Below, piece after piece: positions 51,520 to 61,309 of a stretch of DNA of 64,000 bases. Numbering within the stretch: the stretch's first letter is position 1; the number at the start of each line of letters is the position of its first letter. A program made the translations under genes and the position numbers. Under the pieces are notes generated by a model, which had not been told where the DNA came from, searched no databases, and saw nothing but the letters and a program-made list of their open reading frames with translations. The DNA lies in the NCBI GenBank assembly GCA_905221605.1, contig CAJNDS010002095.1, positions 566,001-630,000 on the forward strand, written 5' to 3'. The DNA comes from Symbiodinium natans (Eukaryota; Sar; Dinophyceae; Suessiales; Symbiodiniaceae).

Positions 51520-52900
51520 GTCTAAATGTGTTTTTATGCACATGTGTAGTATATAGCTATATAGGCACCTAAATGCAGAACTATACATACATATATGCAC
51601 GCATATGTATATATACATGTGTACACACATAAACAGATAAGTAGAGATAGAGGTCTATGGATGTTCGGTGGGCTGACAGTGACAAAACGAGATTCTTCTG
51701 AACTCCATGAACCAGCTGTTGCAGATCATGAAGAGGAGAACAATTAGTTCAGCTAACATGAAACGTTGCTACATAGATCCAAAACTATACAGGGCTTACA
51801 ACTGTGTCATGTACACATTGAACTTGGAGCAAAGCGCGAATAGATGAATATTGTCGCCATCTATCGGGGTATTATTTGCGGCAATATCTTCGTCTATTGA
51901 ATTTTCGATTAAAAAAGGGAAGTCCATGGAACAATCGAACTCCATAAAATTCATTCCAAATATTTGCTGAGTCCGATATCAATAACACTTTTTTAGACTC
52001 CATATGTTCATACAAATAGTAATTGTCGTCCGTCTGGGTCGTTTAATTAATCAAAAGTATTAGTCCTTCTTTCCAAGCTACGATTATTAGTGAGAAGAGA
52101 AGACAGAAACCTTGCCCCCTCATGTGTCAAGAAAAATCTTCTCATAACGAATGAAAACAATAAATTCATAACGAATAAACAATGTATATATATATATATG
52201 ATTAGGAGTCTCAGGAGTCTTCTGCTCCAGAATGTCTCAAATGAGAACCAAGAAGATTTATAAAGAGAAGAACCCTTCCGAGGGGAGATCCGAGAGTGGA
52301 TGGATGTCAAATCAAACAACAAAACACAAAGGAAGAGGGTCTCCGCACACCAACAAGGAAAACCCCCGCCGCAGGAAAATGGCAGCCGTCACCCCGAGTT
52401 GGGCCAAGATATGGAGACCAATGGGAGAGAAGGCACGACAAAGAAGCCAGCAGCGACTTTCCGAAATCGACCTGGCAATAGAGAAATGAATAGAAAACAT
52501 TTATATATATATATGACATTTTTATTCACTCCCAATACCTAATCTCATATCTAATTTGTATCATCTGAAGAAGAGAGTCCGGACATACGAACCACGGTCG
52601 TGCAGATGAGGAAGTGTGGCCGGCACGCCAAGGAGCTTGCAGCGCGAAAGTCGTCAGGCTTCGTCACCCCCTAGGCCTCCTAAACCGCACACAAAAGGCA
52701 AGCGAAACGCTCAGGGCGAAGGTCGTCGATAAACTGCATCATGACATCGCAGAAGACGCGGATTATGAGGGTAGAGTGACGCCAGGCCCAAACACCAAGC
52801 CAGTTTTTAAGCGACGTTTAAGCTTTCGTCTTAATATTTTTTTACTCAATCCAACTGGCCCTTGTATATATATATATATATATTCACCTTGCTTGGAGAA
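51150..52900. other. A+T-richer island without telomeric tracts
   Basis: TATATA microsatellites (about 51424, 51500, 52178, 52500, 52865) and unique sequence. The 85-codon plus frame at 52232-52489 is basic and unconvincing. Confidence 0.55.
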
Positions 52901-52939
52901 TAAAACATCAAAGCTGCAAGATTCGACGGGATAACCTTC

Positions 52940-53160
52940 ATGGTTAACTGTCGTGCGCTTGGGGGGGGGGGGGGGGGGTGTTGGGAGAGCGGGGGTGTCG
53001 GGCAGGCAGGGGCGGGGTCGGCGTTGTGGGCAGGAGTGTGGGAAGTAGGTGGGAGGCAAGCAGGCAGCGTGGGGTCGCGTTGGGGAAAAATGTGGGGAGG
53101 GCAGCTGCTGGTGGTGTGGGTGGAGGGAAGGGCGGTGGAGCCACTGGCGAAGTTGGCAGG
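52940..53160. other. G-rich low-complexity block
   Basis: A G run followed by GGTGGGAGG and GGCAGG repeats. Long Pro-rich minus frames and Gly-rich plus frames are composition artefacts. Confidence 0.7.
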
Positions 53161-53278
53161 CGCGTGGGCGGCTTGGGCACATGCAGCTCCCACTGGCCGC
53201 GGCCATTGTCCGTGAAGCCCCGCTTCTGCCAAAAGTCTTTGGCTCGGGTGACTGGCACCAACGAAATGGTGCCAGACC
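53160..53278 (-). CDS. Possible GNAT-type acetyltransferase exon
   Basis: Acceptor GTGGAG|GGT. The frame reads SGTISLVPVTRAKDFWQKRG then FTDNGRGQWELHVPK. The A-x-x-FW-x-K-x-GF pattern is typical of the C-terminal part of GNAT acetyltransferases. Downstream the frame runs into a Pro/Gly low-complexity region opposite the G-rich block, so the 3' boundary is uncertain. Confidence 0.42.
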
Positions 53279-53428
53279 CTCCACCCCACGCCAGCTGGGC
53301 CTGTCATTGGCAAAAAGAGGATGGAATCACATGACCGCCGATGCATGCTGAAAAGCGGCAACTCTTAAATATGAGAGTTGCTCAATTGCAAGCCGGCCGT
53401 GCTTGCATCAAGAAATTCTCGCACAATC

Positions 53429-53920
53429 CTAGGCTCCCAGGCCTCGTGGTGGCTCCTTCGTCGACTTTTGTGACTTGAATGCCCTTGTGGCGCTCTTGGG
53501 CTTGGTGTGCTTCATGGGCTCATCTTGGAAGCGGTCTAGGAGTCTACGCTGGTACACTTTTCACTTCAAGCGCAAAAGGCAGTACAAGTCAGCCAGTGAA
53601 ACTGCCCTCCGCCGGGGCAGGCGAACGGCCACCCTGCTGAGGCCATCATCAGAGCCGCCCCAGTGCGTTAGGCAGCTGGTAGGCCCACATGAAACAGTTC
53701 GGCCGCGGACCTGAGAAGGAAAGGCATGAAGTTCTGCGTCTACGTCATGTCCTGTTCGAGATGTAGTGCCAGAGGGCCTTCGACTTTCTCAGTGTATTGG
53801 CATTGTCCTGCTTGTCTTTTCCTGTCACCTCGATTTCTCCCGGACGGCCTTGGCGGCCTGGAAATTGGACTCAGTCTGAAGAGAGGCCAGCAAGCGCTCC
53901 AACTCGATGATCCCGCTGCA
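53429..53920 (-). pseudogene. Compact gene or retrocopy relic, frame-broken
   Basis: Consecutive minus-strand blocks look coding but change frame. First, GIIELERLLASLQTESNFQA then AKAVREKS (coiled-coil-like). Then DNANTLRKSKALWHYISNRT. Then SDDGLSRVAVRLPRRRAVSL then ADLYCLLRLK, an in-frame TGA, KVYQRRLLDRFQDEPMKHTK, and a basic tail ending PPRGLGA before TAG. Gaps between blocks are tiny, unlike local introns. It may be a retrocopy or decayed gene; very small introns are the alternative. No telomeric tract interrupts it. Confidence 0.45.
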
Positions 53921-54109
53921 AATGCAATAATTTACAACTTATCGCATCTGTTGCGGTCTTTCCTGACCTCGCACATGGGACGCTTTGCGTTTGTAAAATG
54001 CAAGGTTTTCTGTTTCATGTGCGTCCAAAACCTCAAAAATGCAAGTTTGTTTTCGCTACGGATTTCAGCCGTCTTACAAAAATGCTTACAACCTAAACCC
54101 TAAACCCTA

Positions 54110-55200
54110 AACCCTAAACCCGAATCGACCTTGGACTGGACAAAACCCAGAAAACCCTGAAACAATCAAAATTGCTTGCATTAAGGGTTAATTCGCATTT
54201 TTGTCAGCTATACAACGTCAATGCTCAAAATCCTTCAAAGCTAATAGTCGGCCCTGGGGCCTAAAGCCCTGGTTTCCGGAGAAACCAACAAACAATTTAA
54301 AATGGACCCAATCCAGAAAACCCCTTTGAAGATAGATTCCAAAAGTTATTTTGCTTTAAGGGTTCTAAGCGATTTTTCCTCGATGTTAAAATGCTTAAAA
54401 GCCTTATACCAAAAACAATCGGTCTTGGGGGTTTCCGGAGAACAAACGATTTAAGATGGAAAAATCCTTGGAATTCTTGTGGAAAGAAAAGAAAGAATCG
54501 AAATACCATTTTTCTTGAGGAATGTAAGCATTTTAACCGGTTTGAGAATGCTCACAAACCTCACAAAAATACTGGGCCGAAATTGCTTCAAGGACTTTAA
54601 GCAATTTAAATTCGACGAAAAGGTTGAAATCCTAAAACAAGTCATTTCGATTATTCTTGAGGATGTTCATGATGTTTTTTTGTTTTCAAATCGTTGCCCA
54701 AATTTCGGAAAGCTGAAGCCATTGAGATTTCTTGAACTCGATTAACAGTCTTCATCGACTTCAAAAAGCTCAAAAACCTTTTCAAAACATGAAAGAAAAT
54801 AACTCGGGGCCTGAAGCCTCAGTTTCCGACAAACCGTTCGAAATGGATAAAAAACCCTTAAGTTCCTCAACAAAACAAGGCGAACCATGTTGTCTAAAGG
54901 AGATTAAGCATCTTGGGCGATTTTGCGATGCTTAAAATCCTGAGCAAACATCCAGAGCCGAATTTTGTTTAAGGGTTTCAAGCATGATAAAATCGTGGAT
55001 TCATCAATTGTAAATGGTGTCCCAAATTTCGGAAAGCCGGAGCCATTGAGATTTTGATCTTAAAAAGTCCAAGGTCGCTTTTCCATTTCAACCTGAATCT
55101 TGTTGTACTCGTTCTTTTGAAATGATGAAAATCCTGGGAAAAAAGGGCTTGGGGCCTAAGCCGACCACAGCGCCAAAAAGACCTTTGAGGTCCTACGTAC
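54110..55200. repeat. Degenerate A+T-richer long repeat region
   Basis: No telomeric tract. Related phrases recur: GGGGCCTAAAGCCCTGGTTT / GGGGCCTGAAGCCTCAGTTT / GGGGCCTAAGCC, TTTCCGGAGAAAC, CCCAAATTTCGGAAAGC(T/C)G(A/G)AGCC (54698 and 55020) and GATTAAGCATCTTGG-like ends. It reads as several decayed copies of a unit of a few hundred bases. Small frames (for example 54479-54745) have no coding character. Confidence 0.65.
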
Positions 55201-55787
55201 CTACCCCTACCACTACCACTACCCTTCGCCACACCCACGTTGGAGATTTGTATCACTTACAAACGGTTTTTGAAAACAACATTGGAAAACATTAACGCTG
55301 AATAACAACACATAATTTAGCTAATCTGAAGACTTCAAAGGTTTAGGGTTTAGGGTTTAATTAGGGTTAGGTTTTAGGGTCCAGAGCAAGCACCCGATCT
55401 CACGAGTTCATGGCACATTGTCCTAAGCCCGGGCTCTAAGCCCAAACCATGAGAGCCTGCATCGGACCTTCACTACAAGGAGGGGCCACGTGCAAAAATT
55501 GGTGTCTAGGGTTTAGGGTTCAGGATTTGGGGCTAGGGTTTGGGGTCCTGTTTGAGCAGTAGAAACGACAGCATCGTGAAGTGAGGGCCTGGGGGCTTCC
55601 GTGTGCGCAGGGGCTGCAAGCTCTTCAATTACCCTAAAAACCCTCAAACCCGAAACCCTTCCCCAAACCCGAAATCCTAAACCCCAAACCCGAAACCACA
55701 AATCCCAAGCCCCAAACCTCAAATCCTAAACCCTAAACCCCAAACCCTAAACCCTAAATCCTAAACCGCCATCTAGCCCTTGCATTT

Positions 55788-55910
55788 AGGGGATAGGATT
55801 CGGGGGACCCTTTGGGGACACATTATAGACCCTCTCCATAGAATTCCTGTTTAAGAGAGCCAGAAGAGGGTGGAGAAGAGTTCCCTTGTAAGGGTCCCCC
55901 TCATCCTACC
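55788..55910. mobile_element. Short repeated element, family F
   Basis: Shares GACCCT...ATAGACCCTCT and GTTTAAGAGAGCCAGAAGAG with 58499-58610; ends GGGGAT / TCATCC are imperfect inverted repeats. Confidence 0.78.
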
Positions 55911-55914
55911 TTAA

Positions 55915-56055
55915 GCCCTAAACCCTAAACCCCAAACCCCAAACCCTAAACCCTAAACCCTAAACCCCAAACCCCAAACCCTAAACCCTAAACCCTAAAC
56001 CCTAAACCCCAAACCCTAAACCCCAAATCCTAAACCCTAAACCCCAAATCCTAAA
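55915..56055 (-). repeat. Telomere tract with CCCCAAA pairs
   Basis: CCCTAAA and paired CCCCAAA units. Followed by a decayed 60-bp phrase related to the 5' part of 56400-56482. Confidence 0.94.
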
Positions 56056-56164
56056 CGCTAAACTCTCCCTCTGAGCCTTGCGCTAAACTTCGTAGAGATC
56101 CCCGGCCGGAGACGTCGGACCCTTGGGGCCTAAGGCCCCTAAAACCCCTAAGACCCCTAAACCC

Positions 56165-56403
56165 CCGACCCTAAACCCTAGCCCTAAACCCTAAACCCCA
56201 AATCCTAAACCCTAAACCCTAAACCCCAAACCCTAAACCCTAAACCCTAAACCCCAAACCCCAAACCCTAAACCCTAAACCCTAAACCCCAAACCCCTAA
56301 ACCCCAAACCCAAACCCTAAACCCTAAACCCTAAACCCCAAACCCCAAACCCTAAACCCTAAACCCTAAACCCTAAACCCTAAACCCTAAACCCTAAACC
56401 CTC
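56165..56403 (-). repeat. Telomere tract, about 240 bp
   Basis: About 33 CCCTAAA/CCCCAAA units ending at exon 56400-56482. Confidence 0.96.
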
Positions 56404-56482
56404 GGAATCCCGGCCGAAGATTTCGGACGGTGCCGTTCTCGCCGTTGTACTGCGCAGCCGAAGCCAAGCCTTGCACGCAAAC
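56400..56482 (-). CDS. Exon, GLxSAxQYNGExGTV domain
   Basis: Acceptor TCTGAG|GTT; the donor CGAGG|GTTTAGGG is the first telomere unit. Reads VCVQGLASAAQYNGENGTVR then NLRPGFR. The pattern GL-x-SA-x-xYNG-x-x-GTV recalls the first half of a small repeat common in dinoflagellate proteins (recollection). The exon near 50.1 kb carries what looks like the second half; whether they belong to one gene is unknown. Confidence 0.58.
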
Positions 56483-56490
56483 CTCAGAGG

Positions 56491-56640
56491 GGTTTAGGGT
56501 TTAGGGTTTAGGGTTTAGGGTTTAGGGTTTAGGGTTTAGGGTTTAGGGTTTAGGGTTTAGGGTTTAGGTTTTAGGGTTTAGGGTTTAGGGTTTAGGGTTT
56601 AGCCCTAAACCCCTAAACCCTGATTCCCTGATCCCTAAAT
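56491..56640. repeat. Head-to-head telomere tracts
   Basis: Sixteen TTTAGGG units run directly into CCCTAAACCCCTAAA at 56600, a G-strand to C-strand junction without spacer. Confidence 0.95.
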
Positions 56641-56806
56641 CGTAAACCCTAAGTCCCCAAAACGGCAAGCCCGAAACCCGAAACCCTAAAGCCCTAAACC
56701 CAAATCCTACCCCCCCAAACCCCCATCCCTAAACCCTAAACCCTGAACCCCAAACCTAAAACCTAAACCCCAATCCCTAAACCCTAAACCCAAAACCGGG
56801 CCACGA

Positions 56807-56881
56807 GATCGCCCACGGAGAGCTCGACAGCCTCGGGGGCCGCATCTTCCAGGCGCCGCGCGCGCGGCCGGAAGCTGCCGC
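56807..56881 (-). CDS. Exon, unknown protein
   Basis: Acceptor GGCCAG|GCGG, donor GCCCG|GTTTTGGG. Reads GSFRPRARRLEDAAPEAVEL then SVGDLVA. Strong codon bias. It could precede exon 56400-56482 in the same minus-strand gene. Confidence 0.52.
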
Positions 56882-57162
56882 CTGGCCTTGGGGTTTGGGG
56901 TTTGGGGTTTAGGGTTTAGGGTTTAGGGTTTAGGGTTTAGGGTTTGGGGTTTAGGGTTTAGGGGTTTGGGGCTTAGGGTTTAGGGCTTACGGCTTACGGC
57001 TTGGGCTTAGAGTTCAGACGTTCTGTAAAACTTTACATGGAAACTTTTTAGGATTAAGAGTTGTTAAGGGTTTGGGGTCATTTGTCTCAAAGATGACGCC
57101 CAAGGCTGTTTCATGGTTGAGGGATTAGGGTTTCGGACTTTCATTAGGTTACAATAATTCCT

Positions 57163-57360
57163 GGTAGCTCGGTAACCATATTAAAATCAGGGTACCCTTG
57201 TTGGGGGTTGGTTACTTCAGATGGGAAACCTTGAACCAAGAAGAAAAGGGAAAAGCTAAACCCGAAACCCTAAACCCTAAACCCTAAACCCTAAACCCTA
57301 AACCCTAAACCCTAAACCCTAAACCGAAGAAAAGGGAAAAGGGTAGCCACTGGGCTACCA
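57163..57360. mobile_element. MITE family B with 70-bp telomeric insert and 16-bp duplication
   Basis: Ends GGTAGCTCGGTAACC and CACTGGGCTACC. Ten CCCTAAA-type units at 57256-57325 are bracketed by two identical copies of GAAGAAAAGGGAAAAG (57240-57255 and 57326-57341). Removing the insert and one copy restores the family sequence. Confidence 0.9.
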
Positions 57361-57453
57361 AGGTTTAGGTTTCAGGGGGGCTCCCAACAGGGGCACCAGA
57401 ACTTACTGCAGGAAGCTGCCCATGGCTTCGGCCTCAGAATTTAGGAGAAAAAA

Positions 57454-57592
57454 ACCTAAACCCTAAACCCTAAACCCTAAACCCTAAACCCTAAACCCTA
57501 AACCCTAAACCCTAAACCCTAAACCCGAAACCCTAAACCCGAAACCCTAAACCCTAAACCCTAAACCCTAAACCCTAAACCCGAAACCCGAA
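57454..57592 (-). repeat. Telomere-type tract (CCCTAAA)n
   Basis: About twenty units with several CCCGAAA variants. Confidence 0.96.
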
Positions 57593-57839
57593 ACGCTCAG
57601 CAACGGAGGGTCTCGGCCATAGGGCATCGGCTCATAGCTTCAGAACTTGAAGCCGAGAGAAGAGCGAGAGGGGCCCCGGGGAGGGGGTTGAGGATGAGAG
57701 CCGAAGAGGCTTAGGGTTCAGGGTTTAGGGCTTAGGGTTTAGGGTTTAGGGTTTAGGGTTTAGGGTTTAGGGCTAGGGGCGAGACCCCGAGGATCCATTT
57801 TAGGATCTAGGGTAGACAGAGCGCACCCCAGGGGGGGTG

Positions 57840-57912
57840 ATACTGAAACCGAAACTGAAACTGAAACTGAAACAGTTTCGGTTTCAGTTTCAATTTCAAT
57901 TTCAGTTTCGGT
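57840..57912. repeat. (GAAACT)n hexamer forming a perfect-arm hairpin
   Basis: ACTGAAACCGAAACTGAAAC ... turns at AACAGTTT into TCGGTTTCAGTTTCAATTTC, so the hexamer array is followed by its own reverse complement with no spacer. Confidence 0.92.
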
Positions 57913-57945
57913 GGGGTGCGGTGTCAGGGAAGAAAAGCCGCCAAG

Positions 57946-58004
57946 CAGCGATGGACTTCCGCTTCCAGGTGGTCCGGGAGGGGGTGCTCGCCGCACCGCC
58001 TCTC
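57946..58004 (+). CDS. Exon-like segment with Met
   Basis: Plus frame MDFRFQVVREGVLAAPPL then TAA, every codon but one ending in G or C. No clear AG|G; the stop lies in the left end of the repeat element at 58000-58180. The minus frame is also open. Confidence 0.35.
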
Positions 58005-58180
58005 TAAGGCTCCAAGTCTGGGCCCTTAATCCGGGACCCTTCTAGGGTTTAGGGTTTAGGGTTTAGGGTATGGGTCTTAATTTGGGTCCCTTGTTCTATA
58101 ACCCACTCTACAGAACAAGGGCCCAGACTTCTAGATCCGTAGAAGCAAGGGTAAGGGACCAGACTAGGGACTCCCTGAAC
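58000..58180. mobile_element. Short inverted-repeat element with telomeric insert
   Basis: Arms AGTCTGGGCCCTTAATCCGGG and GAACAAGGGCCCAGACTTC, with TTTAGGG units (58043-58070) in the left part. Confidence 0.72.
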
Positions 58181-58498
58181 TCTAAACCCTAAAACCCTAA
58201 ACCCTATAAGCCCTAAACCTCGCAGGAGGGTTTTGGGCTTAGGCGTCCAAGGGGTTTGGGTGTTTTTGTTCAGGGTGAAAGGTTTGGGAGGCTTTTTGCT
58301 GTGGGTTTTAGGGTTTGGGGCTTCACCCTAAACCCTCAACCCTAAACCCTAAACCCTAAACCCGGGTTTGGGGATTCAGGGCTCTGAAGGGCCTTTGCTT
58401 TGGAGTTTAGGGCTTGAAGTCTTACCGGCGACTGCACTACTTTGGCTTCAGGTGGCCGGTTCACTCTATGACGGCGTCTGTTTGCGCGTGGTTTTGTT

Positions 58499-58610
58499 GG
58501 GGATTAGGGGGACCCTTGGGGATATAGACCCTCTGAATAAGGCCCCTGTTTAAGAGAGCCAGAAGAGGGTTCAGAAGGGTCCCCTTTTAAGGGTCTCCCT
58601 TATCCTACCT
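58499..58610. mobile_element. Short repeated element, family F
   Basis: Second copy, about 80 percent like 55788-55910 by eye. Confidence 0.78.
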
Positions 58611-59199
58611 AGGAAATACCATGAATGCCAGCAACAAGGCATGTCATAACATGGACCCCAGAAGGCGGAGAACTGAGCTACTGTAGCTCCTACTTCTCAG
58701 ATGGGTCCGTTTCGGAGGATTGTGCTTTGCGGCTTTGGTAGGGGGATCTCTTTTGAATACGGAGTCCTAGATACAAGGTACACAAAAGGGGCACAAAAAG
58801 CGAGATAACTCATTCCCCATTCACACACGGAACCCCGTGAGGCACTAGCATACCCCTTCGCTTGCTAAGTTTGCAGGGTTGGCGCCTCCCCCTAAACCTG
58901 AAATTCCAAAGCCTACACCCGAATTAAACCCTACACCCTACACCCAAAACCTGAACCCTAAACCTCTCATGAAAACAAAATATTCGACGCATGGTGATTG
59001 CAGAAGAGTCTTGCCTAAACCGCGTGTAAGAGACCGAAGGCTGCTATGGTAAACATGGGCCCTAGGGTTTTGGGTTGCCGTCTTAGTTCAGCTACCAGCA
59101 AACGTTGACCTTCCGTTCTTCTTCAATTTAGGTAACGACCAACATTTTAGGTGGCCCCCTCCCAAAAAAACGTTGCCAACCCCCCCCCCCCCCCATCTT

Positions 59200-59305
59200 G
59201 GTAGCCCAGTAACCATCTTACAATCAGGGGAATCTTGTGGGGGTTGGTTACTTTATATAAGCGAACACAGAACCAAAAGAAGGGTCAAGGTTACTGCCGG
59301 GCACC
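59200..59305. mobile_element. MITE family B, right end meets telomere tract
   Basis: Left end GGTAGCCCAGTAACC and the centre are intact; the right end (CTGCCGGGCACC) passes directly into CCCTAAA units. Confidence 0.8.
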
Positions 59306-59415
59306 CTAAACCCTAAACCCTACTAAACCCTACTAAACCCTAAACCCTAAACCCTAAACCCTAAACCCTAAACCCTGAACCCTATAAACCCTGAACCCTA
59401 AACCCTAAGCCCTAA
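59300..59415 (-). repeat. Telomere-type tract (CCCTAAA)n
   Basis: About sixteen units, some CCCTACTAAA; begins where repeat element 59200-59305 ends. Confidence 0.95.
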
Positions 59416-59496
59416 CTCACTATGGGCCAGCAAGCCATCAATCGGAGCCTCGTCGCGCCGCGACTGGATGGCTGGGATCAGCCGCTCCTGAGCTTC

Positions 59497-59680
59497 CCCT
59501 AAGGCTCCAAATGCAACCCAAAGTAGGTATTATTTAACCCCTAAACCCTAAACCCTAAACCCTAAACCCTAAACCCTAAACCCTAAACCCTAAACCCTAA
59601 ACCCTAAACCCTAAACCCTAAACCCTATACCGACTTTCGACCCCAATGTAGGTATCACTTGTATCATTGGAGCCTCAGGG
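59497..59680. mobile_element. MITE family C interrupted by telomere tract
   Basis: The reverse complement of 42383-42471, split between TATTATTTA and CCGACTTTCG by about 93 bp of CCCTAAA units (59537-59629). Confidence 0.9.
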
Positions 59681-59749
59681 CTTCGGTGTAGCTCCGGAAG
59701 CCGTGGGGCCACGTCGGGGTTGCTCTCAACTGCTCTCTCTTTTGAATGG

Positions 59750-59815
59750 TTTAGGGTTTAGGGTTTAGGGTTTAGGGTTTAGGGTTTAGGGTTTAGGGTT
59801 TAGGGTTTAGGGTTT
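59750..59815 (+). repeat. Telomere-type tract (TTTAGGG)n
   Basis: Nine perfect units. Confidence 0.97.
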
Positions 59816-60133
59816 AGCAATTCTTCAGCAAACATTGCTTTTGGACTTTAAACTTAAGTCCTCGGCCCTAAACTCCCACGCAAGACTGGCGCAAGCAAAC
59901 TGCCCTAGTTGATGGTAAGACTAGCTTTCTAACCCCTCCCTCCCCTTAGCCCCCTGGGGTTTCCGCCCCCTAGCCCCCAGCAAACAAGGAACTACAACTG
60001 AAGCTCAAAAAGAAACCTCAACCAACCCTAAACTCTAAACCCACACCTTAAGCCTAGAAAGACTCACTCTGTAGTACCCTGTAGAATATTCAACTGTATT
60101 GGGAAAACGGGGGGAGGGGTGATGGATAGATAG

Positions 60134-60545
60134 TTGAGTTGTACCTTCGAGCTTAAGCCCCTAAGCCCTGAATCGCGGCTCCTTTCCCGACTTGTGGATT
60201 GGGGCTTAAGGTGCAGCATCCTATATCATGATCCGTATGCCTATGGTCGGCCTTGGCTCCTCTGGCCATCTGTCCCAGGCGCCTTGTCTCGTCATAACTG
60301 GGCCACGTGCCCTTCATGCACTCCCGACAGCCGTGGCCCTGCCTCTCCCCCGGCCCTTGCCTCCTCTCGCGGGGGTGGAATTCCTCCTTGGGCCTGTTCT
60401 GCTGCTCCGCCCCCCGTTGCGGGGTCATCTGGGGTGAGTGCCCCCGACAAAAGCCTGGGCCGTCAAGGCAGTAGCAATGGATCCGAAGACGGCACCCACC
60501 ATATGGGTGACCGGGTTGTTTCTCCCGGCGCCCAGAAGTGACTTG
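60134..60545. other. G+C-rich unique segment, coding status unclear
   Basis: A 135-codon plus frame and shorter frames on both strands (for example CRECMKGTWPSYDETRRLGQ on minus). No telomeric tract interrupts it. I cannot decide strand or family. Confidence 0.4.
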
Positions 60546-60947
60546 GCTTCCTTCAGGCCCACCACATGACTACCAAGGGGCTTAGGGCTGAGAGTTTAGC
60601 ACCCCTAAACCCTTAAAACCCCTGAAACCACTAAAACCCCTGAAACCCCCAAAGCCCCTAAAACCCCTAAAGCCCCTCAAGCCCCTAAAACCCCAAAAGC
60701 GCCCAAAAGCCCTGAAGCCCCCAAAGCCCTTCAACCCCAAAAAGGGGTTTAGGACAACAAAAAAAAGGTGCTCCATTGCAGGGCCCAAGCCCTCAACCCC
60801 ATAAACCTCGGCGCGCTGCGGTAACTCTGAGAGCTTTAGAGTTTAGAGTTTAGGGTTGAGCATTTAGGGTCTCGGGTTCGATTCTGCACACTCTCCTCCG
60901 CACATAGCGGGGTAGAAGAACAAGAATGACATGGACCTCCACCCTCA

Positions 60948-61059
60948 CCCCAAGGGGTCCATGTACCTAAATGAGGAATACTTGGGCCTAAACAGGTACC
61001 TCCTATTTAGGCACTTTGGGGCCTAAGTATATAGTATTGAGGTACATGGACCCTGAGGG
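60948..61059. mobile_element. MITE family E
   Basis: Ends CAAGGGGTCCATGTACC and GGTACATGGACCCTGAGGG. Its right end is next to the donor of exon 61067-61127. Confidence 0.87.
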
Positions 61060-61066
61060 TCAATGC

Positions 61067-61127
61067 ATGCCGTCGAGAGGCCATGCAGCAGCGGAGGATT
61101 TCTTCAAACATGACCTGAAGCTTCTGC
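61067..61127 (-). CDS. Exon, unknown helical protein
   Basis: Acceptor GACCAG|GCAG, donor GGCAT|GCATTG (GC type). Reads QKLQVMFEEILRCCMASRRH. The donor is next to the end of family-E element 60948-61059. Confidence 0.52.
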
Positions 61128-61171
61128 CTGGTCCAAGGTTTAGGGTTTAGGGTTTAGGGCTTAGGGTTTAC

Positions 61172-61232
61172 CTGGAGCCGACAGGGCATTGAGAGTCAGG
61201 GACGACCAGGATGACCAGGTGGATCGCAAGCC
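61172..61232 (-). CDS. Exon, hydrophobic, telomere-unit acceptor
   Basis: Acceptor GTTTTAG|GGC is part of the repeat tract; donor GCTCCAG|GTAAAC. Reads LAIHLVILVVPDSQCPVGS. In the same orientation as 61067-61127 but downstream of it by sense only if the order is reversed, so they may be different genes. Confidence 0.48.
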
Positions 61233-61309
61233 CTAAAACCCTACACCCTAAACCCCAAACCCTAAACCCTAAACCCTAAACCCTAAACCGCGCTGTCTTT
61301 TGGTTTTAG

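Noticed and set aside
52763..53361. Pro-rich minus frames of about 170 codons and Gly-rich plus frames
   Set aside because: Caused by the G-rich low-complexity block; only the short segment near 53160-53278 looks like protein.
54391..54745. Basic plus frames of 69-88 codons in the A+T-richer region
   Set aside because: Lys/Asn-rich composition effect in a degenerate repeat; several overlapping frames on both strands, none with motifs.
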